From positions 1-7,652 of the forward strand of contig JAGUUF010000175.1 of the NCBI GenBank assembly GCA_020063545.1: a stretch of DNA of 7,652 nucleotides, in the 5' to 3' direction. Numbering within the stretch: position 1 is the first letter of the stretch; the number at the start of each line of letters is the position of its first letter. The notes under the pieces are model-generated. The model was not told where the DNA came from. It ran no database searches and worked only from the letters and a program-made list of their open reading frames with translations. The translations under genes were made by a program, and so were the position numbers. Below are positions 6,699-7,652 of the stretch, one piece after another. The stretch comes from Cytophagales bacterium. Lineage in GTDB: Bacteria; Bacteroidota; Bacteroidia; Cytophagales; Cyclobacteriaceae.

Positions 6699-7652
6699 TT
6701 AAGATTTTGGAACTAAAAACTTGTTATACAGCAGCATCAACAGGGTTGAGGTTATACCAATGGCCGCCAAGGTGTACCACATCATGGAAGGATTTGTTGC
6801 GAGATAAGTTCCCCTAAGCCAGTCGGCAATAATCCCGGCCGTAAACGATCCGATAGCGACTGGTAAAAAAGCAAATCCCATAAAAGTGCCCACCTGATGT
6901 TTGGGAGCCAGCGAGCCTACGTATTCATAAAACCGGGGAGCCTGAATGGCTTCGCCTAAAGCAAAGAAAAACACGCCAATAATTGCAGCAGGTACGGTTG
7001 CCCACGCACCGATAATTATCCACGAGAGGCTGGCAATACTGAACCCCAGCGTCATGGCGGTTATCGGTTTCCATTTGCTGACAAGTGCCGTTACCGGCAC
7101 TGTAAGAAAAATAATGCTCCAGGCATCAACGGTTTCAAGCAATTCAAAACGTTCAAACTTAAGCACATCGGTAACATAGAAAGGGAACGAATAAAAAATC
7201 TGCCAAAACATCATCCAGAAACCCGAAAAGATCAAAAGGAATATGATAAACCGCAGGTTACCGAATACGAGAACCATATCGCCAAAAACTTTTTGAAAGG
7301 TGCGCACGTCAGCCGCCTCCCCGCTTTCCTGCGGCTCTTTGAAAAACAGTACCGTACCGATGATTAGAAAAAATGAGGTGATCGATGACATGATCAATAC
7401 ATACTCAATACCCCATTCTTCGCGTACCTGCAATGCCAGTATCGGGCCGATGGCGCCTCCCAGGTTTACGAGTGTATAATAAATTGAGAAGCCAAGGGCT
7501 TGTGATTCCTTTTTACTTGTTTTGGCAACCGTTCCGACAATGCAGGGTTTTATTAACGAGCCGCCAACAGCAGTCAGCAGGAGCACAGCAAGCACATAAT
7601 TTCGTTTACCAAAGGTGTTAACCAATTCCTGGCCAAATTCCAACCCGGCAAG
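6699..7652 (-). CDS. MFS transporter, POT/PTR2-like, N-terminus missing
   Basis: The frame remains open to the right window edge, so the start lies outside; a TTG at 7643 is inside the open frame and need not be the start. 317 residues are visible, with about nine hydrophobic segments: three, then a charged loop (KEPQESGEAADVRTFQKVFG), then six. In a 12-segment MFS protein this means segments 4-12 are present and the first three are cut off. The segment with GGSLIKPCIVGTVAK and FSIYYTLVNLGGAIGP, and the later QAPRFYEYVGSLAPKHQVG with FMGFAFLPVAIGSF, recall the proton-coupled oligopeptide (POT/PTR2) branch of the MFS. The gene precedes an OPT peptide transporter by 9 nt, which supports a peptide substrate by context. 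Another MFS subfamily is possible. Confidence 0.85.
   Translation of the reverse strand, partial: LAGLEFGQELVNTFGKRNYVLAVLLLTAVGGSLIKPCIVGTVAKTSKKESQALGFSIYYTLVNLGGAIGPILALQVREEWGIEYVLIMSSITSFFLIIGTVLFFKEPQESGEAADVRTFQKVFGDMVLVFGNLRFIIFLLIFSGFWMMFWQIFYSFPFYVTDVLKFERFELLETVDAWSIIFLTVPVTALVSKWKPITAMTLGFSIASLSWIIIGAWATVPAAIIGVFFFALGEAIQAPRFYEYVGSLAPKHQVGTFMGFAFLPVAIGSFTAGIIADWLRGTYLATNPSMMWYTLAAIGITSTLLMLLYNKFLVPKS

Overview
The window looks like a chromosomal housekeeping region of a Bacteroidota bacterium, most likely of the order Cytophagales. The reasons are the protein families (a C-terminal TPR-like protein directly before secG, a two-gene groES-groEL operon, OPT and POT-like peptide transporters), A-rich start regions without clear Shine-Dalgarno sequences, and promoter candidates of the Bacteroidota type (TTTG, 19 nt, TAnnTTTG). 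The placement is inference from protein flavour; no rRNA or tRNA gene is present to confirm it.

Left part (1-1140), plus strand: the 3' end of a TPR-like protein gene that enters from outside the window, then secG (protein-translocase subunit) 3 nt later, then a strong hairpin terminator at 1095-1121. This terminator also sits at the end of an opposing gene, 1145-1861 on the minus strand, which encodes a 238-residue protein I do not recognise.

Middle (1862-4620): a 301-nt divergent control region without CIRCE, carrying repeated TACTGCCA-like words and a sigma-54-like TGGCAC element; then groES and groEL, a terminator, and a short TerB-like gene with its own candidate promoter and terminator.

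Right part (4644-7652), minus strand: a two-gene operon of membrane transporters. An MFS/POT-like transporter runs off the right edge (N-terminus missing) and is followed 9 nt later by a complete OPT-family oligopeptide transporter. The terminator at 4591-4619 serves both this operon and the TerB-like gene facing it.

Functionally the window combines protein export (SecG), protein folding (GroESL), and probable peptide uptake (POT-like and OPT). I saw no mobile element, CRISPR array, RNA gene, toxin-antitoxin or defence cassette. The least explained items are the 238-residue protein and the groESL control region.
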